Made by a program: the position numbers and the translations under genes
DNA from: Prochlorococcus sp. AG-347-K18
GTDB taxonomy: Bacteria; Cyanobacteriota; Cyanobacteriia; PCC-6307; Cyanobiaceae
Length of the DNA stretch: 64,000 nt
Assembly: GCA_003281365.1 (NCBI GenBank)
Contig: QCCF01000001.1
Coordinates: 62,001-126,000 of the forward strand
Direction of reading: 5' to 3'
Notes under the pieces: generated by a model
Told to the model about the DNA's origin: nothing
Databases searched by the model: none
What the model saw: the letters and a program-made list of their open reading frames with translations, nothing else
Shown: piece after piece, positions 7,960 to 15,338 of the stretch
How positions within the stretch are numbered: position 1 is the stretch's first letter
Layout of the letters: each line of letters begins with the position of its first letter

Positions 7960-8055
7960 ATGGATTTCATCAAAAAGAACAAGATCTTGACACTAATGGC
8001 TATAGTTGCAGTCTTATCATTTGCATTAGAAAAAGTAGGCATAATACACCCTTAA
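7960..8055 (+). CDS. Single-pass membrane micro-protein, 31 aa
   Basis: The frame reads MDFIKKNKILTLMAIVAVLS and continues to ALEKVGIIHP. It has a short basic head, one hydrophobic helix of about 17 residues and a short tail, the layout of many Prochlorococcus single-helix proteins. An overlapping frame from the ATG at 7953 gives a non-hydrophobic peptide and looks spurious. The 200 bp downstream appear empty. The call rests on composition only. Confidence 0.45.
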   Translation: MDFIKKNKILTLMAIVAVLSFALEKVGIIHP

Positions 8056-8264
8056 ATTAATTAAATTTATTTGTTAAATACTTCCTAATGAAATAAGTAA
8101 ACCGATATTATTACTGCAAAAATCAGCAATGGAGATAATAATGTAAAAATTAAAGTTGAAAGATTAATCAGCATAAATTTTAAATAAATACACTAATTTA
8201 ATAAACATCACTTTTAAGCATTTGCAATAAGTAAAATTTAAATTATTACGATATAAAAAAACAT

Positions 8265-8462
8265 TTGAATAAAGAAAGATATAAAGAAGAATATAAAGAG
8301 GGTTCAGACTTACTATGGCCTAGTGATAAAGAAGATAAAATAACATGGCAATTTTACAAAGATTTATCTAATCTTTCAAAAAACATAAGCTATAGTAAAA
8401 AGAAAAACCTAATACTTTTTGAACAAGTAGTTAGAATAAAAAAAGGCAAAGGCTGGGGTTAA
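8265..8462 (+). CDS. Small charged hypothetical protein, 65 aa
   Basis: The start codon is TTG; the protein reads NKERYKEEYKEGSD and then a WQFYKDLSNLSK helix and a basic end (VVRIKKGKGWG). It is soluble with no Cys. The next gene (CPBP protease) starts 17 bp after its stop on the same strand, so the two probably share a transcript. I do not recognise the family, and the start could be slightly different. Confidence 0.5.
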   Translation: MNKERYKEEYKEGSDLLWPSDKEDKITWQFYKDLSNLSKNISYSKKKNLILFEQVVRIKKGKGWG

Positions 8463-8479
8463 TTAATATTCAAACTAAA

Positions 8480-9340
8480 ATGAAAAATTTAATGATATTA
8501 ATTAAAAGTTTTTTTCTTTTAAGACCAAGATTTTTATCCACTATATTTTTCATTCCAATTCTTTATGGCATTGGCTGGGCTTTATCTCAGCCACTTTTAT
8601 TGTTTAATTTTGCAGAAGAAAATTTATCATTAATTGGAACTATTATTACTTTCTTACTTTTTACCTTTTTACTCCCATATTGGTTTTATATCAAACGAAA
8701 CAAATCAAGTCCTTGGGTAATTATTGGGATAACTAAAGACAAATTCTTAAAAAACTTTGTCAATTTTTCTAAAGGCATTTTATTTGCTTTAATTTTAATA
8801 ATCTTAATACTGGTACCACTATTGCAAAAAAATTATATTTCTTGGATAGGTGAATTCTCACCAATAATATTATTAAATTCCATTGTACTGGGGTTAGGTG
8901 TTGGATTCGCAGAGGAAATAATTTTTAGAGGCTGGTTACTAGAAGAATTAAAATTTGAATATGGTACAAAAATATCAATAGCTTTACAAGCTCTAGTTTT
9001 TTGCTTTGTTCATAATTTATCAAATGAGAACTTTTGGAACATAATAGGATTACGTTTAGGATTTACTTTACTTGGGATATTTCTATCATTAGTAAAAATC
9101 AGAGATAAAGGTTCTCTTTGGAATTGCATAGGAATTCATGGAGGACTTGTGGGGATTTGGTTTTTTATTAATAACGGATTAATAGAATTCAAAGAAAATA
9201 CACCTTCTTTTTTAGCAGGGCCTTTTACACAAAATATTCCAAACCCAATCGGAAGCTTTAGTGCAATTTTAATATTACTTTTGTTATGTATTTTTTATGC
9301 AGTAAAATCAAAAAAATATTTCCTTAGAAGTTTTAATTAG
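8480..9340 (+). CDS. CPBP family intramembrane protease
   Basis: This integral membrane protein of 286 residues has about seven hydrophobic helices. It carries the CPBP/Abi (CAAX-protease-like) motifs: EEIIFRGW with Glu145-Glu146, a His at 178 (FCFVHN) and a His at 220 (GIHGGL), all needed for a glutamic intramembrane protease. In cyanobacteria such proteins are often uncharacterised; bacteriocin immunity and membrane-protein processing are known roles elsewhere. It lies 17 bp after a small charged gene and is followed by a one-helix protein. The family call is firm but the substrate is unknown. Confidence 0.85.
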   Translation: MKNLMILIKSFFLLRPRFLSTIFFIPILYGIGWALSQPLLLFNFAEENLSLIGTIITFLLFTFLLPYWFYIKRNKSSPWVIIGITKDKFLKNFVNFSKGILFALILIILILVPLLQKNYISWIGEFSPIILLNSIVLGLGVGFAEEIIFRGWLLEELKFEYGTKISIALQALVFCFVHNLSNENFWNIIGLRLGFTLLGIFLSLVKIRDKGSLWNCIGIHGGLVGIWFFINNGLIEFKENTPSFLAGPFTQNIPNPIGSFSAILILLLLCIFYAVKSKKYFLRSFN

Positions 9341-9402
9341 ATATAAATACCGATTGATTTTTGATTAGTAATTGTCAGATTACAATAAAGCTTAATAATT
9401 AT

Positions 9403-9567
9403 ATGAACTTTGAGGCAGGAATAAGTTTTATTTTCTTTTTAATAATTTTTGGATTTACAAACTATCTAATGATGTTTAGAAGATATGAAAACTACATCAA
9501 AAAAAAGAAATTTTTACAAAAGGAAAAAATTTCTAGATTATACCCTAGAGGATCATTTATTTTCTGA
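9403..9567 (+). CDS. Single-pass membrane protein, 54 aa
   Basis: From the ATG at 9403 the frame reads MNFEAGISFIFFLIIFGFTN, with one membrane helix near the N-terminus and then a basic cytoplasmic-type tail (KKKKFLQKEK, RLYPRGSFIF). An in-frame TTG at 9361 is less likely because the intervening residues look random. It lies 62 bp after the CPBP gene on the same strand. The family is unknown. Confidence 0.5.
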   Translation: MNFEAGISFIFFLIIFGFTNYLMMFRRYENYIKKKKFLQKEKISRLYPRGSFIF

Positions 9568-9595
9568 AATTAAGAAAAGTTTTTGCATAATTTCC

Positions 9596-9844
9596 TCACC
9601 ATTTTTTATTAGTTTTTTGCCAACCTTCATTTAACAATTTTTGCCATAATAATCTTGCTTCTTCGATAACAATTTTTTTTCTAGTTTTCATTAGAGGAGG
9701 ATTTTCTCCATGAATTCCCATAATAATTCCTTCTTCAATAAACATATAATCTATAGATTTATCAGAATGATCTTTATTTTTGTAGAAACGCATCACTCCT
9801 ACATAATTGGAGTCAATTAACCAGAAATCATTAGTTGAATTCAA
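9596..9844 (-). CDS. DUF1651-like protein, 82 aa
   Basis: The protein opens MNSTNDFWLIDSNYVGVMRF and contains NPPLMKTRKKI, then EEARLLWQKLLNEGWQ. That layout, with Trp near the start, a PPLxKTRR-like centre and a terminal LWxxLxxxGWQ helix, fits the DUF1651 family expanded in marine picocyanobacteria. Its function is unknown. It is 67 bp downstream of arfB on the same strand, and could be transcribed with it or alone. The family call is by recall of the pattern. Confidence 0.75.
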   Translation of the reverse strand: MNSTNDFWLIDSNYVGVMRFYKNKDHSDKSIDYMFIEEGIIMGIHGENPPLMKTRKKIVIEEARLLWQKLLNEGWQKTNKKW

Positions 9845-9911
9845 TAAACTAAAATAAAAAGTAATTTATCACATGTTTGATTGCAATCTAAGAGTAAAAT
9901 ATTGATTTAGT

Positions 9912-10343
9912 TTATTCATATTTATATGTTTTTTCTTTTTGTCTACTTTTTTTCAATTCACCACGTTTTTTCTTAACCTCAACTCTTCTCTTTTGTGATG
10001 CTTTGGTAGGTTGTGTAGATTTTCTTAATTTAAATGTTTTATTTAATGCATTTTTTATGATGAAACTAAATTTCATTAAAGCTAACTGTCTATTTAATAA
10101 TTGATTTCTGTGTTCTTGAACCGATAAACGTAAGCTATTATTCACTAATTTGTTTTTCAAGTTTCTTTTAAGAATTTCTTTCTGATAATCATTTAATACT
10201 TTGGAATCTTCTAAATTAAAAATAATCTCTACTCTGCTTTCAATTTTATTTACATTCTGCCCTCCAGGACCTGAGGATCTGGAAAATCGCCATTTAATTT
10301 CGTTGGATGGGATTACTAATGTTTTAGTAATTTTTAAATCCAT
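9912..10343 (-). CDS. arfB: Alternative ribosome-rescue factor ArfB
   Basis: This 143-residue protein of the class I release-factor-like family (ArfB/YaeJ) frees ribosomes stalled without a stop codon by hydrolysing peptidyl-tRNA. The GGQ catalytic motif is at residues 27-29 within RSSGPGGQNVNK. The decoding domains of true release factors are absent. The last 35 residues form the expected basic tail (SQKRRVEVKKKRGELKKSR) that enters the empty mRNA channel. It is a single minus-strand gene diverging from the 116-residue gene at 10434. Confidence 0.92.
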   Translation of the reverse strand: MDLKITKTLVIPSNEIKWRFSRSSGPGGQNVNKIESRVEIIFNLEDSKVLNDYQKEILKRNLKNKLVNNSLRLSVQEHRNQLLNRQLALMKFSFIIKNALNKTFKLRKSTQPTKASQKRRVEVKKKRGELKKSRQKEKTYKYE

Positions 10344-10433
10344 TTTTAATTCTTCTTGATTTAGATTTTTAGAATCATCTCCTTAATACTTTAAAACATA
10401 CGTTAAAATTCGATCGGTAAATACTGGGCGGTT

Positions 10434-10784
10434 ATGTTAGGTAAACCGAAATTCGGTGTATTTGCCGTATCAAAATCTTCGGTATTTATCCTTTCATATT
10501 TCAGAGAATTATCAGATATTGAAACTGTACTAATTCTAAGGTCACTTATGTATTCAATGTTTGATCTTCTTTTTGAAACACCTTCATATCGCCCAGTGTA
10601 TGTCATTTCCGATAGTGAAATGAAGGAATTAAAGAAAAACCAGCATCAAGAAGAACTTGATGAAATTACGGCACAAAAAGTAAGACTTGAAGATGCTTTT
10701 AAAGCTCAAATAAAACATCTTGAAGAGAGAGAAAAAGAAGTAAAGAAAGAACTTAAAGTACTCTCATCCTCAAAAAATAAATAA
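10434..10784 (+). CDS. Hypothetical protein with C-terminal coiled coil, 116 aa
   Basis: The first 55 residues (MLGKPKFGVFAVSKSSVFIL...) form a compact, partly hydrophobic unit. From about residue 60 the chain is a charged heptad-like coiled coil (EMKELKKNQHQEELDEITAQ). It is soluble, with no known catalytic motif. A clear terminator follows at 10812, making this a monocistronic gene. It diverges from arfB with a 90-bp gap. I do not recognise the family. Confidence 0.65.
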   Translation: MLGKPKFGVFAVSKSSVFILSYFRELSDIETVLILRSLMYSMFDLLFETPSYRPVYVISDSEMKELKKNQHQEELDEITAQKVRLEDAFKAQIKHLEEREKEVKKELKVLSSSKNK

Positions 10785-10811
10785 TTTATTTTTTGAGAAA
10801 TTACTTTTTCT

Positions 10812-10837
10812 AAAGACGGTTTTTAACCGTCTTTTTT
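10812..10837 (+). terminator. Rho-independent terminator
   Basis: AAAGACGGTT, a TTT loop and AACCGTCTTT are followed by more T. It lies 28 bp after the stop of the coiled-coil gene and has a clean ten-bp stem. Confidence 0.85.
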
Positions 10838-10903
10838 AGTTCTTTTAGTTTTAAGGTGTTCATTAAATCCACAGATTTTAAAAATATTTTCCATAATTAA
10901 AAC

Positions 10904-11008
10904 ATGAAAAATAATAATGAAAAAATAAGAATGTTTTTACCCTTTAGTTGGGTAATTTGTGCAGCAATATCTTTTGCTTATATAAATTCACATTTAATAA
11001 ATACCTAA
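10904..11008 (+). CDS. Single-pass membrane micro-protein, 34 aa
   Basis: The frame opens MKNNNEKIRMFLPFSWVICA and continues AISFAYINSHLINT: a hydrophilic head, then one membrane helix. The stop is 5 bp before the next start (11014), which supports co-transcription with the 114-residue membrane protein. No family is recognised. It is too short for homology-free proof. Confidence 0.5.
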   Translation: MKNNNEKIRMFLPFSWVICAAISFAYINSHLINT

Positions 11009-11013
11009 CATAA

Positions 11014-11358
11014 ATGTCTTATCCCTCAAGAGATGAAATACTTGCATCTTCAAAAGGGTGGGTAGCTTCCTTTTTAAATTTTCTTCCTGGTTTAGGATCG
11101 GGTTACTTATATCAAAGAAGATGGAAACCCTATTTTTTTACCATAACTGCTAGTACTGCATGGTTCGCTTTAGGTATTTTTTTACAAGGAGATTCTAAAC
11201 CTTCTCAAAATGAACAAATAATTGGAATTTCTGGTCTTTTTTTTATATCAATAGTTACAGTTATAGAAGCCAACTTGGCTTTCAAAAAAACAAGTAATAA
11301 AACAAAATCTGAAAAAGAGAAAATAATGTCCTCTGATAAAAAAGGATGGTTTAAATAA
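11014..11358 (+). CDS. Membrane protein, 114 aa, two or three helices
   Basis: The protein begins MSYPSRDEILASSKGWVASF and includes FLPGLGSGYLYQRRWKPYF, a turn-rich segment between hydrophobic stretches that recalls TM2-type membrane proteins. Further helices lie around residues 45-58 and 70-88, and a Lys-rich tail ends the chain. The family is conserved-looking but has no assigned function. It follows the 34-residue micro-protein by 5 bp, suggesting an operon. Confidence 0.65.
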   Translation: MSYPSRDEILASSKGWVASFLNFLPGLGSGYLYQRRWKPYFFTITASTAWFALGIFLQGDSKPSQNEQIIGISGLFFISIVTVIEANLAFKKTSNKTKSEKEKIMSSDKKGWFK

Positions 11359-11458
11359 TTCAAAAAAATTATATTTAAGAAAATATTTAATTAATTCTCA
11401 GTTTTTTAATTTAAGTAAAAATTACCCTATATAATTTTTAAGATAATTAAAAATTTTT

Positions 11459-11731
11459 TTAGTTATAAAAAAATAAAATTTCCTTTTCTTTGAGACCTTC
11501 CCATCCTGAGTCTATTAATAATTGATTTAATGTTTCTTTATCAAAATGCTTAGAACCAGTTTTGACGCATCTATTTCTCATTGATTTTTTAACCCCGCTC
11601 CTTTGTCTTTTATTCTCCTCATTCATAATTCTGTTATATAGATCTAACATTTTTTGAGGTATTGGAGTACCGTCAAGATCCACTCCATTTTGAATAGCAA
11701 GATCAACAGCCTGCATTCCTATTTTCTTCAT
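11459..11731 (-). CDS. Basic hypothetical protein, 90 aa
   Basis: The protein reads MKKIGMQAVDLAIQNGVDLDGTPIPQKML, then a strongly basic segment (ENKRQRSGVKKSMRNRCVK) and a helical end (LNQLLIDSGWEGLKEKE). The basic middle could bind nucleic acid, which is inference only. It lies 67 bp downstream of prxQ on the same strand. I do not know the family. The uninterrupted frame and ordered helices make it likely to be real. Confidence 0.6.
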   Translation of the reverse strand: MKKIGMQAVDLAIQNGVDLDGTPIPQKMLDLYNRIMNEENKRQRSGVKKSMRNRCVKTGSKHFDKETLNQLLIDSGWEGLKEKEILFFYN

Positions 11732-11798
11732 ATAATAAAAAAAAGCTGAAACTATAATAAAACAAAACTTAATCTTCTAAATTTCTTTGAATAATAAT

Positions 11799-12248
11799 TT
11801 ATTGATTTTGAATTTCCTTAAGTACTCTAATAGCCTCTTTAATGTGTTCAGGACCATTCAATAAATCTCTAAAAATATGCCTAACTGTCCCTTTGCGATC
11901 GATAACGTAAGTTACCCTACCATCCATAAAGCCTAATACTTTAGGAACTTTAAAAGTTTTCCTAAGAGCGTCATTCTTATCACAAAGTAATGGATATTGT
12001 AATTTATTTTTATTAGCAAATGCTAAATGACTTGAGGTACTTCCATTACTTACTCCCCAAACTTGTGCACCTAATACTTTAAATAAGTCATATTTATCTC
12101 TAAATCCGCAAACTTCTATAGTGCAACCCGGTGTATCATCTTTTGGATAAAAAAACAAAACAAGGGGATTTTTTAATCCCTTATTTGATCTTTTAACTCC
12201 ATTTTGATCCAGTAAAGAAAATTCTGGAATTTTATCTCCAATCTGCAC
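11799..12248 (-). CDS. bcp: Thioredoxin-dependent peroxiredoxin Q (Bcp/PrxQ)
   Basis: This 149-residue AhpC/TSA-fold enzyme reduces hydrogen peroxide and organic peroxides using thioredoxin. The peroxidatic Cys42 lies in DDTPGCTIEVCGFRD and the resolving Cys47 is five residues on, the intrahelical pair that defines the Q type. The length is usual. No signal peptide is present, so it acts in the cytoplasm, protecting against oxygen radicals from photosynthesis. It is followed by a small basic gene on the same strand. Confidence 0.93.
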   Translation of the reverse strand: MQIGDKIPEFSLLDQNGVKRSNKGLKNPLVLFFYPKDDTPGCTIEVCGFRDKYDLFKVLGAQVWGVSNGSTSSHLAFANKNKLQYPLLCDKNDALRKTFKVPKVLGFMDGRVTYVIDRKGTVRHIFRDLLNGPEHIKEAIRVLKEIQNQ

Positions 12249-12412
12249 AATGATTCTTATAAAGTTCCATATTAGAGGTTAGTATGTTTTTTTTGTGGCC
12301 TTAAAGTAAAGAACTGATATTAAAGTCAGTTTTTTTGTTTTAAAAGATACTAAAAAATTATTGAAATTAACTAGGGTTAATTTAACTAGAGTGGATTTAT
12401 TAATTCAATATT

Positions 12413-12547
12413 ATGGAATTAATAATTTATATTTTTTTATTTCTTATTCTTTTTTTGGGAGTTATTTTCAATTTAAAAATAACTAATTTTAAAAAAGTTA
12501 AAGAAATACTAAACAAAGCAAAAGATTATTCAAAAAAGAATAATTAA
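12413..12547 (+). CDS. Single-pass membrane micro-protein, 44 aa
   Basis: The frame begins MELIIYIFLFLILFLGVIFN, an N-terminal membrane helix, followed by a Lys-rich tail (TNFKKVKEILNKAKDYSKKN). It converges on the secreted-protein gene ending at 12564. This layout recurs among tiny cyanobacterial membrane proteins. The family is unknown, and the call rests on start, helix and charge pattern. Confidence 0.5.
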   Translation: MELIIYIFLFLILFLGVIFNLKITNFKKVKEILNKAKDYSKKNN

Positions 12548-12563
12548 ATATGTATTACTAAGA

Positions 12564-12803
12564 TTAAAATTCAATTTTTTCATTTGGAGTAAATACTGAG
12601 CAATATTTTTTTACTAGTTCCTTTGACTGATTAATGGAAGAATTTGTTAATTTTAATTTGAGTTTTTCTATAGCTACATTAGCGTTAATCTCACCGAGTC
12701 GATATCTTGCACACGTATCCAATACTTTAAACATTTTTGTGGTAACGGCTTCAGCTGGATAAATTAGAAAAAATAGGTAAAAAATAACAAAAAAGTACTT
12801 CAT
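12564..12803 (-). CDS. Small exported protein with two Cys, 79 aa
   Basis: An N-terminal signal peptide (MKYFFVIFYLFFLIYPAEA, probable cleavage after AEA at residue 19) precedes a 60-residue helical domain with two Cys (TCARYRLG and KKYCSVF). The two Cys are likely to form a disulfide outside the cytoplasm. No catalytic motif is seen. It is a single gene converging on the 44-residue micro-protein. I do not recognise the family. Confidence 0.6.
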   Translation of the reverse strand: MKYFFVIFYLFFLIYPAEAVTTKMFKVLDTCARYRLGEINANVAIEKLKLKLTNSSINQSKELVKKYCSVFTPNEKIEF

Positions 12804-12975
12804 TTTTTTTAGATAGTAGATTTTTAGCTAATAATTTCAACAATTTAGAAAAAAATTAATTCTAAAAAAGATTAAAATTTAAAAGAATAATCTAATTCGA
12901 GTTGAATCTAAGAATTCTTTAAAATAATAATAAAAGAAATTAAGATAAAATAAGTGATAGGAATAAATAATCTCG

Positions 12976-13119
12976 GTGAAAATCAGAAAATTAATAGATA
13001 AACACAAAACTCTTATAAATTGGTACCAAAAAAAATTGAAATTGAGTGATTATCAATTACTTTGGTTAGTTTTCTTTAAAGGAGTATTAATAACAATAAT
13101 ATTTTTCAAATTTTTTTAA
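12976..13119 (+). CDS. Membrane micro-protein, 47 aa
   Basis: The start is GTG; the chain reads KIRKLIDKHKTLINWYQKKL, then an amphipathic turn and a C-terminal membrane helix (LLWLVFFKGVLITIIFFKFF). It is a tail-anchored layout with a strongly basic head. The start codon is a choice of convenience, since no ATG is available in frame. It lies upstream of tatA by 90 bp on the same strand. The function is unknown. Confidence 0.4.
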   Translation: MKIRKLIDKHKTLINWYQKKLKLSDYQLLWLVFFKGVLITIIFFKFF

Positions 13120-13209
13120 TATTAATATAGCTATTCCAAGAATGTAATTTTCACATGATTTGACTATATTTAATGATAGATTTCCAATTTAGTTAAATAC
13201 TTATCAGCT

Positions 13210-13500
13210 ATGAATATTTTTGGTGTCGGTTTACCCGAAGTTACTGTAATACTTATCTTAGCTCTTTTAATTTTTGGTCCAAAAAAGCTCCCAGAATTAG
13301 GAAAACAGCTTGGCAAAACCTTAAAAAGTCTTAAAAAAGCGTCGAATGAATTTCAAAATGAAATCGATCAAGTTATGAATGAAGAAGACAATGATGAATC
13401 TCCTAAATCTATAGAAAGTAATCAACCTAAGGTAAATAGTAAAGAAAAAATAGATTCAGAAAACAAGAAATTTTCAAATAAAGAAAACAGTAACAACTAA
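13210..13500 (+). CDS. tatA: Sec-independent translocase subunit TatA
   Basis: TatA forms the pore of the twin-arginine system that exports folded proteins to the thylakoid lumen or periplasm. The 96 residues show the standard layout. They comprise a short N-terminal membrane helix (VGLPEVTVILILALLIF), the FGPKKLPELGKQLGK hinge and amphipathic helix, and a long acidic disordered tail. The downstream gene starts 4 bp after the stop and should be co-transcribed. Other Tat subunits are not in this window. Confidence 0.93.
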   Translation: MNIFGVGLPEVTVILILALLIFGPKKLPELGKQLGKTLKSLKKASNEFQNEIDQVMNEEDNDESPKSIESNQPKVNSKEKIDSENKKFSNKENSNN

Positions 13501-13504
13501 TATC

Positions 13505-13897
13505 TTGGATAGGCCCATAACCCCCATAGACGAATTTGAAAGAGCGTTAGATAAAGCAGCTCTTACTAAGGAAGAATATGAATTAATAGACTACATCCGC
13601 TATACAAGTGTTTTTACACAACCTAGTCTTATTAAAGATTTAAAAAGGCCATCAAAGCCTCCTCTTTTATCAGTTCTATGTCAAATTTGCAGGAAAATTG
13701 GTTCTGAGATGCCAGATCATTTCAAAAAAGTAATTGAGTGGTCAATTGAAATAAGTGATCACGATACAAAATGGGATGCTCATTTAATTTGCGCAGAAGC
13801 ATTTAATATAGACAAAATCCCATTAAGTCCTATTCATGGAACAACTTTATTTGATGTTCTAGTTGTACACAAAGAATTATTTCTTGGCTTTGATTGA
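13505..13897 (+). CDS. Conserved hypothetical protein, 130 aa
   Basis: The start is TTG, 4 bp after the tatA stop, so the two genes are very likely one mRNA. The protein opens DRPITPIDEFERALDKAALT and is soluble and helical, with two Cys at SVLCQICRKIG and one later. It carries His-Asp pairs (SDHDTKWDAHL) that might bind a metal, though no known motif fits. I cannot name the family; the tatA linkage hints at export or membrane biogenesis but proves nothing. Confidence 0.65.
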   Translation: MDRPITPIDEFERALDKAALTKEEYELIDYIRYTSVFTQPSLIKDLKRPSKPPLLSVLCQICRKIGSEMPDHFKKVIEWSIEISDHDTKWDAHLICAEAFNIDKIPLSPIHGTTLFDVLVVHKELFLGFD

Positions 13898-13908
13898 ATT
13901 AAATTAAA

Positions 13909-14226
13909 TTAATCATCTAAAGGCATAGCATCAGTATCTATAACTTCCGAATCATTATATTTATTTATTTTATTTTCAATCCAGTTATTTATATAACTAA
14001 CTAAAGGCAATGAACCTCTAAAAATAAAAATAGAGGTAGGTAAAGCGCTTAATAAACCGAATACAGGACTTTTAAAAAGTAATCTTCCTGCTTTAATGTT
14101 AAATACAATAATAAGCGCTGAGGGTACTATAACTTTAACGATTGTTTTGAGCGCCTCAAGCCAACCAACGCGATATGTCCACCAAATTAAAATTATGCCA
14201 ACTACATAGAGGAATAAATAAGTCAT
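13909..14226 (-). CDS. Membrane protein, 105 aa
   Basis: The protein opens MTYLFLYVVGIILIWWTYRV and has three to four hydrophobic segments within the first 75 residues. An acidic C-terminal tail follows (SEVIDTDAMPLDD). It converges on the preceding gene with an 11-bp gap. No family or motif is recognised. The charge pattern puts basic residues between helices, as expected for a genuine inner-membrane protein. Confidence 0.55.
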   Translation of the reverse strand: MTYLFLYVVGIILIWWTYRVGWLEALKTIVKVIVPSALIIVFNIKAGRLLFKSPVFGLLSALPTSIFIFRGSLPLVSYINNWIENKINKYNDSEVIDTDAMPLDD

Positions 14227-14317
14227 ACCAATAGTATAATAATTATCTATTTATCTTGTTCTTACTAAGAAAAAGATTTTATAAATTTATTTAACATCAA
14301 TCAATCAAATTTTAGTA

Positions 14318-14533
14318 ATGAGTTTTTCCGAAATAAGAAAATTTTTAATTAAGATGCAATCTGATGAAGACTTAAAAAAGCAGGTTACTACATCCTCTAC
14401 AGCGGATGATGTAGCCCTAATAGGTCAACGCTTAGGTTATGACTTTTCAGGAGATGATCTCTTAAGATTTAATGGACAAAAAGTTGATAAAGTTACCGTA
14501 AGGAAGGTAGATCATCCAGGAGAATATCACTAA
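14318..14533 (+). CDS. Nif11-like leader-domain protein, 71 aa
   Basis: The pattern SEIRKFLIKMQSDEDLKKQV, a Thr/Ser/Ala-Asp-Asp-Val spacer, then GQRLGYDFSGDDLL matches the Nif11 domain. That domain serves as leader in many cyanobacterial peptide natural-product precursors and as a stand-alone small protein near nitrogen-fixation genes. Here there is no Gly-Gly cleavage site and no Cys-rich core after the domain; the chain ends VDHPGEYH. No modification enzyme or transporter is nearby. It is therefore best read as an orphan Nif11 protein of unknown role. It converges on the next gene with 1 bp between stops. Confidence 0.75.
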   Translation: MSFSEIRKFLIKMQSDEDLKKQVTTSSTADDVALIGQRLGYDFSGDDLLRFNGQKVDKVTVRKVDHPGEYH

Positions 14534-14534
14534 T

Positions 14535-15044
14535 TTAAGACCTAACCCATATTGCAAGCCCTCCGCCCCTGCCTCGAGCGCATAACCAATTATCTTTAGT
14601 GCTAATTCCTACAAGAGAGAAAAAAGGCATTTTTTTTTCTTCCGGCTTTTTTAATTTCTTATTAAATATTGGAAAACTACTAATACTAATTTTCAATTCT
14701 TTAAAATAAAACGCCAATAAAGGTCTAATCCCTTTCAATTCTGCGCTGCCTATAAAAGATATATTTAATAATCCGAAATTAATTGAATTTTTTATTTCAT
14801 AATTTATTTGATCCTCTTTATTTTTACTTTTTAATTCGAGTCTAGCCGACAGTACTTGGAGAATCGAACTGGGTATATTATTGATTTCATCTGACTCCTT
14901 TCCCCATACATACTTAAACTTCCATATTCCTAACAATTCCTTATGTACAATTCCGCTACCGTTTTTTTGAGACTTTTTTTCTAATAGTTTTATCTCATTA
15001 ATATCAGGAAAGTGTTTCATAATAGATTTTAATCTAAGAATCAA
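14535..15044 (-). CDS. Possible PAP/fibrillin-like protein, 169 aa
   Basis: The chain has LLGIWKFKYVW near the start, alternating beta-like strands (INFGLLNISFIGSAELKGI), and ends CARGRGGGLAIWVRS. That order recalls the lipocalin-like plastid-lipid-associated (fibrillin) proteins of cyanobacteria, which bind to thylakoid lipids. The resemblance is weak and from memory. An internal ATG at residue 9 is an equally good start. The gene is single and flanked by convergent and divergent neighbours. Confidence 0.45.
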   Translation of the reverse strand: MILRLKSIMKHFPDINEIKLLEKKSQKNGSGIVHKELLGIWKFKYVWGKESDEINNIPSSILQVLSARLELKSKNKEDQINYEIKNSINFGLLNISFIGSAELKGIRPLLAFYFKELKISISSFPIFNKKLKKPEEKKMPFFSLVGISTKDNWLCARGRGGGLAIWVRS

Positions 15045-15193
15045 ATACTAAGATAACTTCATAAAAAATGTTCTTAGTTAAAAAATCTCTCCAAAAAAAT
15101 TTCTTTGTTTCGATATATTTCTAAAAAAATAATTTTTTGGCACACATAAGGAACAAGATCTCGTTAATATGTTTACATAAAGTAACTAAACTA

Positions 15194-15304
15194 ATGGATT
15201 TTATTTCTAAAAGCCAAGGATACATTCCCCTAAAAGCAGTCCCTTACATATTTTTCCTAGCTGTTGTACTAAGTATTACAACTTCAACTAATACATTTGT
15301 CTAA
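15194..15304 (+). CDS. Single-pass membrane micro-protein, 36 aa
   Basis: The frame opens MDFISKSQGYIPLKAVPYIF and continues into one membrane helix (FLAVVLSITTSTNTFV). It sits 34 bp upstream of a carotenoid-type oxidoreductase on the same strand and may be co-transcribed. It looks like the one-helix proteins common around photosystems, but matches no Psb, Psa or Pet subunit I know. Confidence 0.5.
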   Translation: MDFISKSQGYIPLKAVPYIFFLAVVLSITTSTNTFV

Positions 15305-15338
15305 AACTCTATCAATTTAAGAGTAAAGTAAATATTTA

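Noticed and set aside
10403-10606. Minus-strand 67-codon frame
   Set aside because: It lies antisense to the better supported 116-aa coiled-coil gene, which has its own terminator.
12312-12337. AACTGA..TCAGTT hairpin followed by T on the plus strand
   Set aside because: Only a 6-bp AT-rich stem with no plus-strand gene upstream; not called as a terminator.
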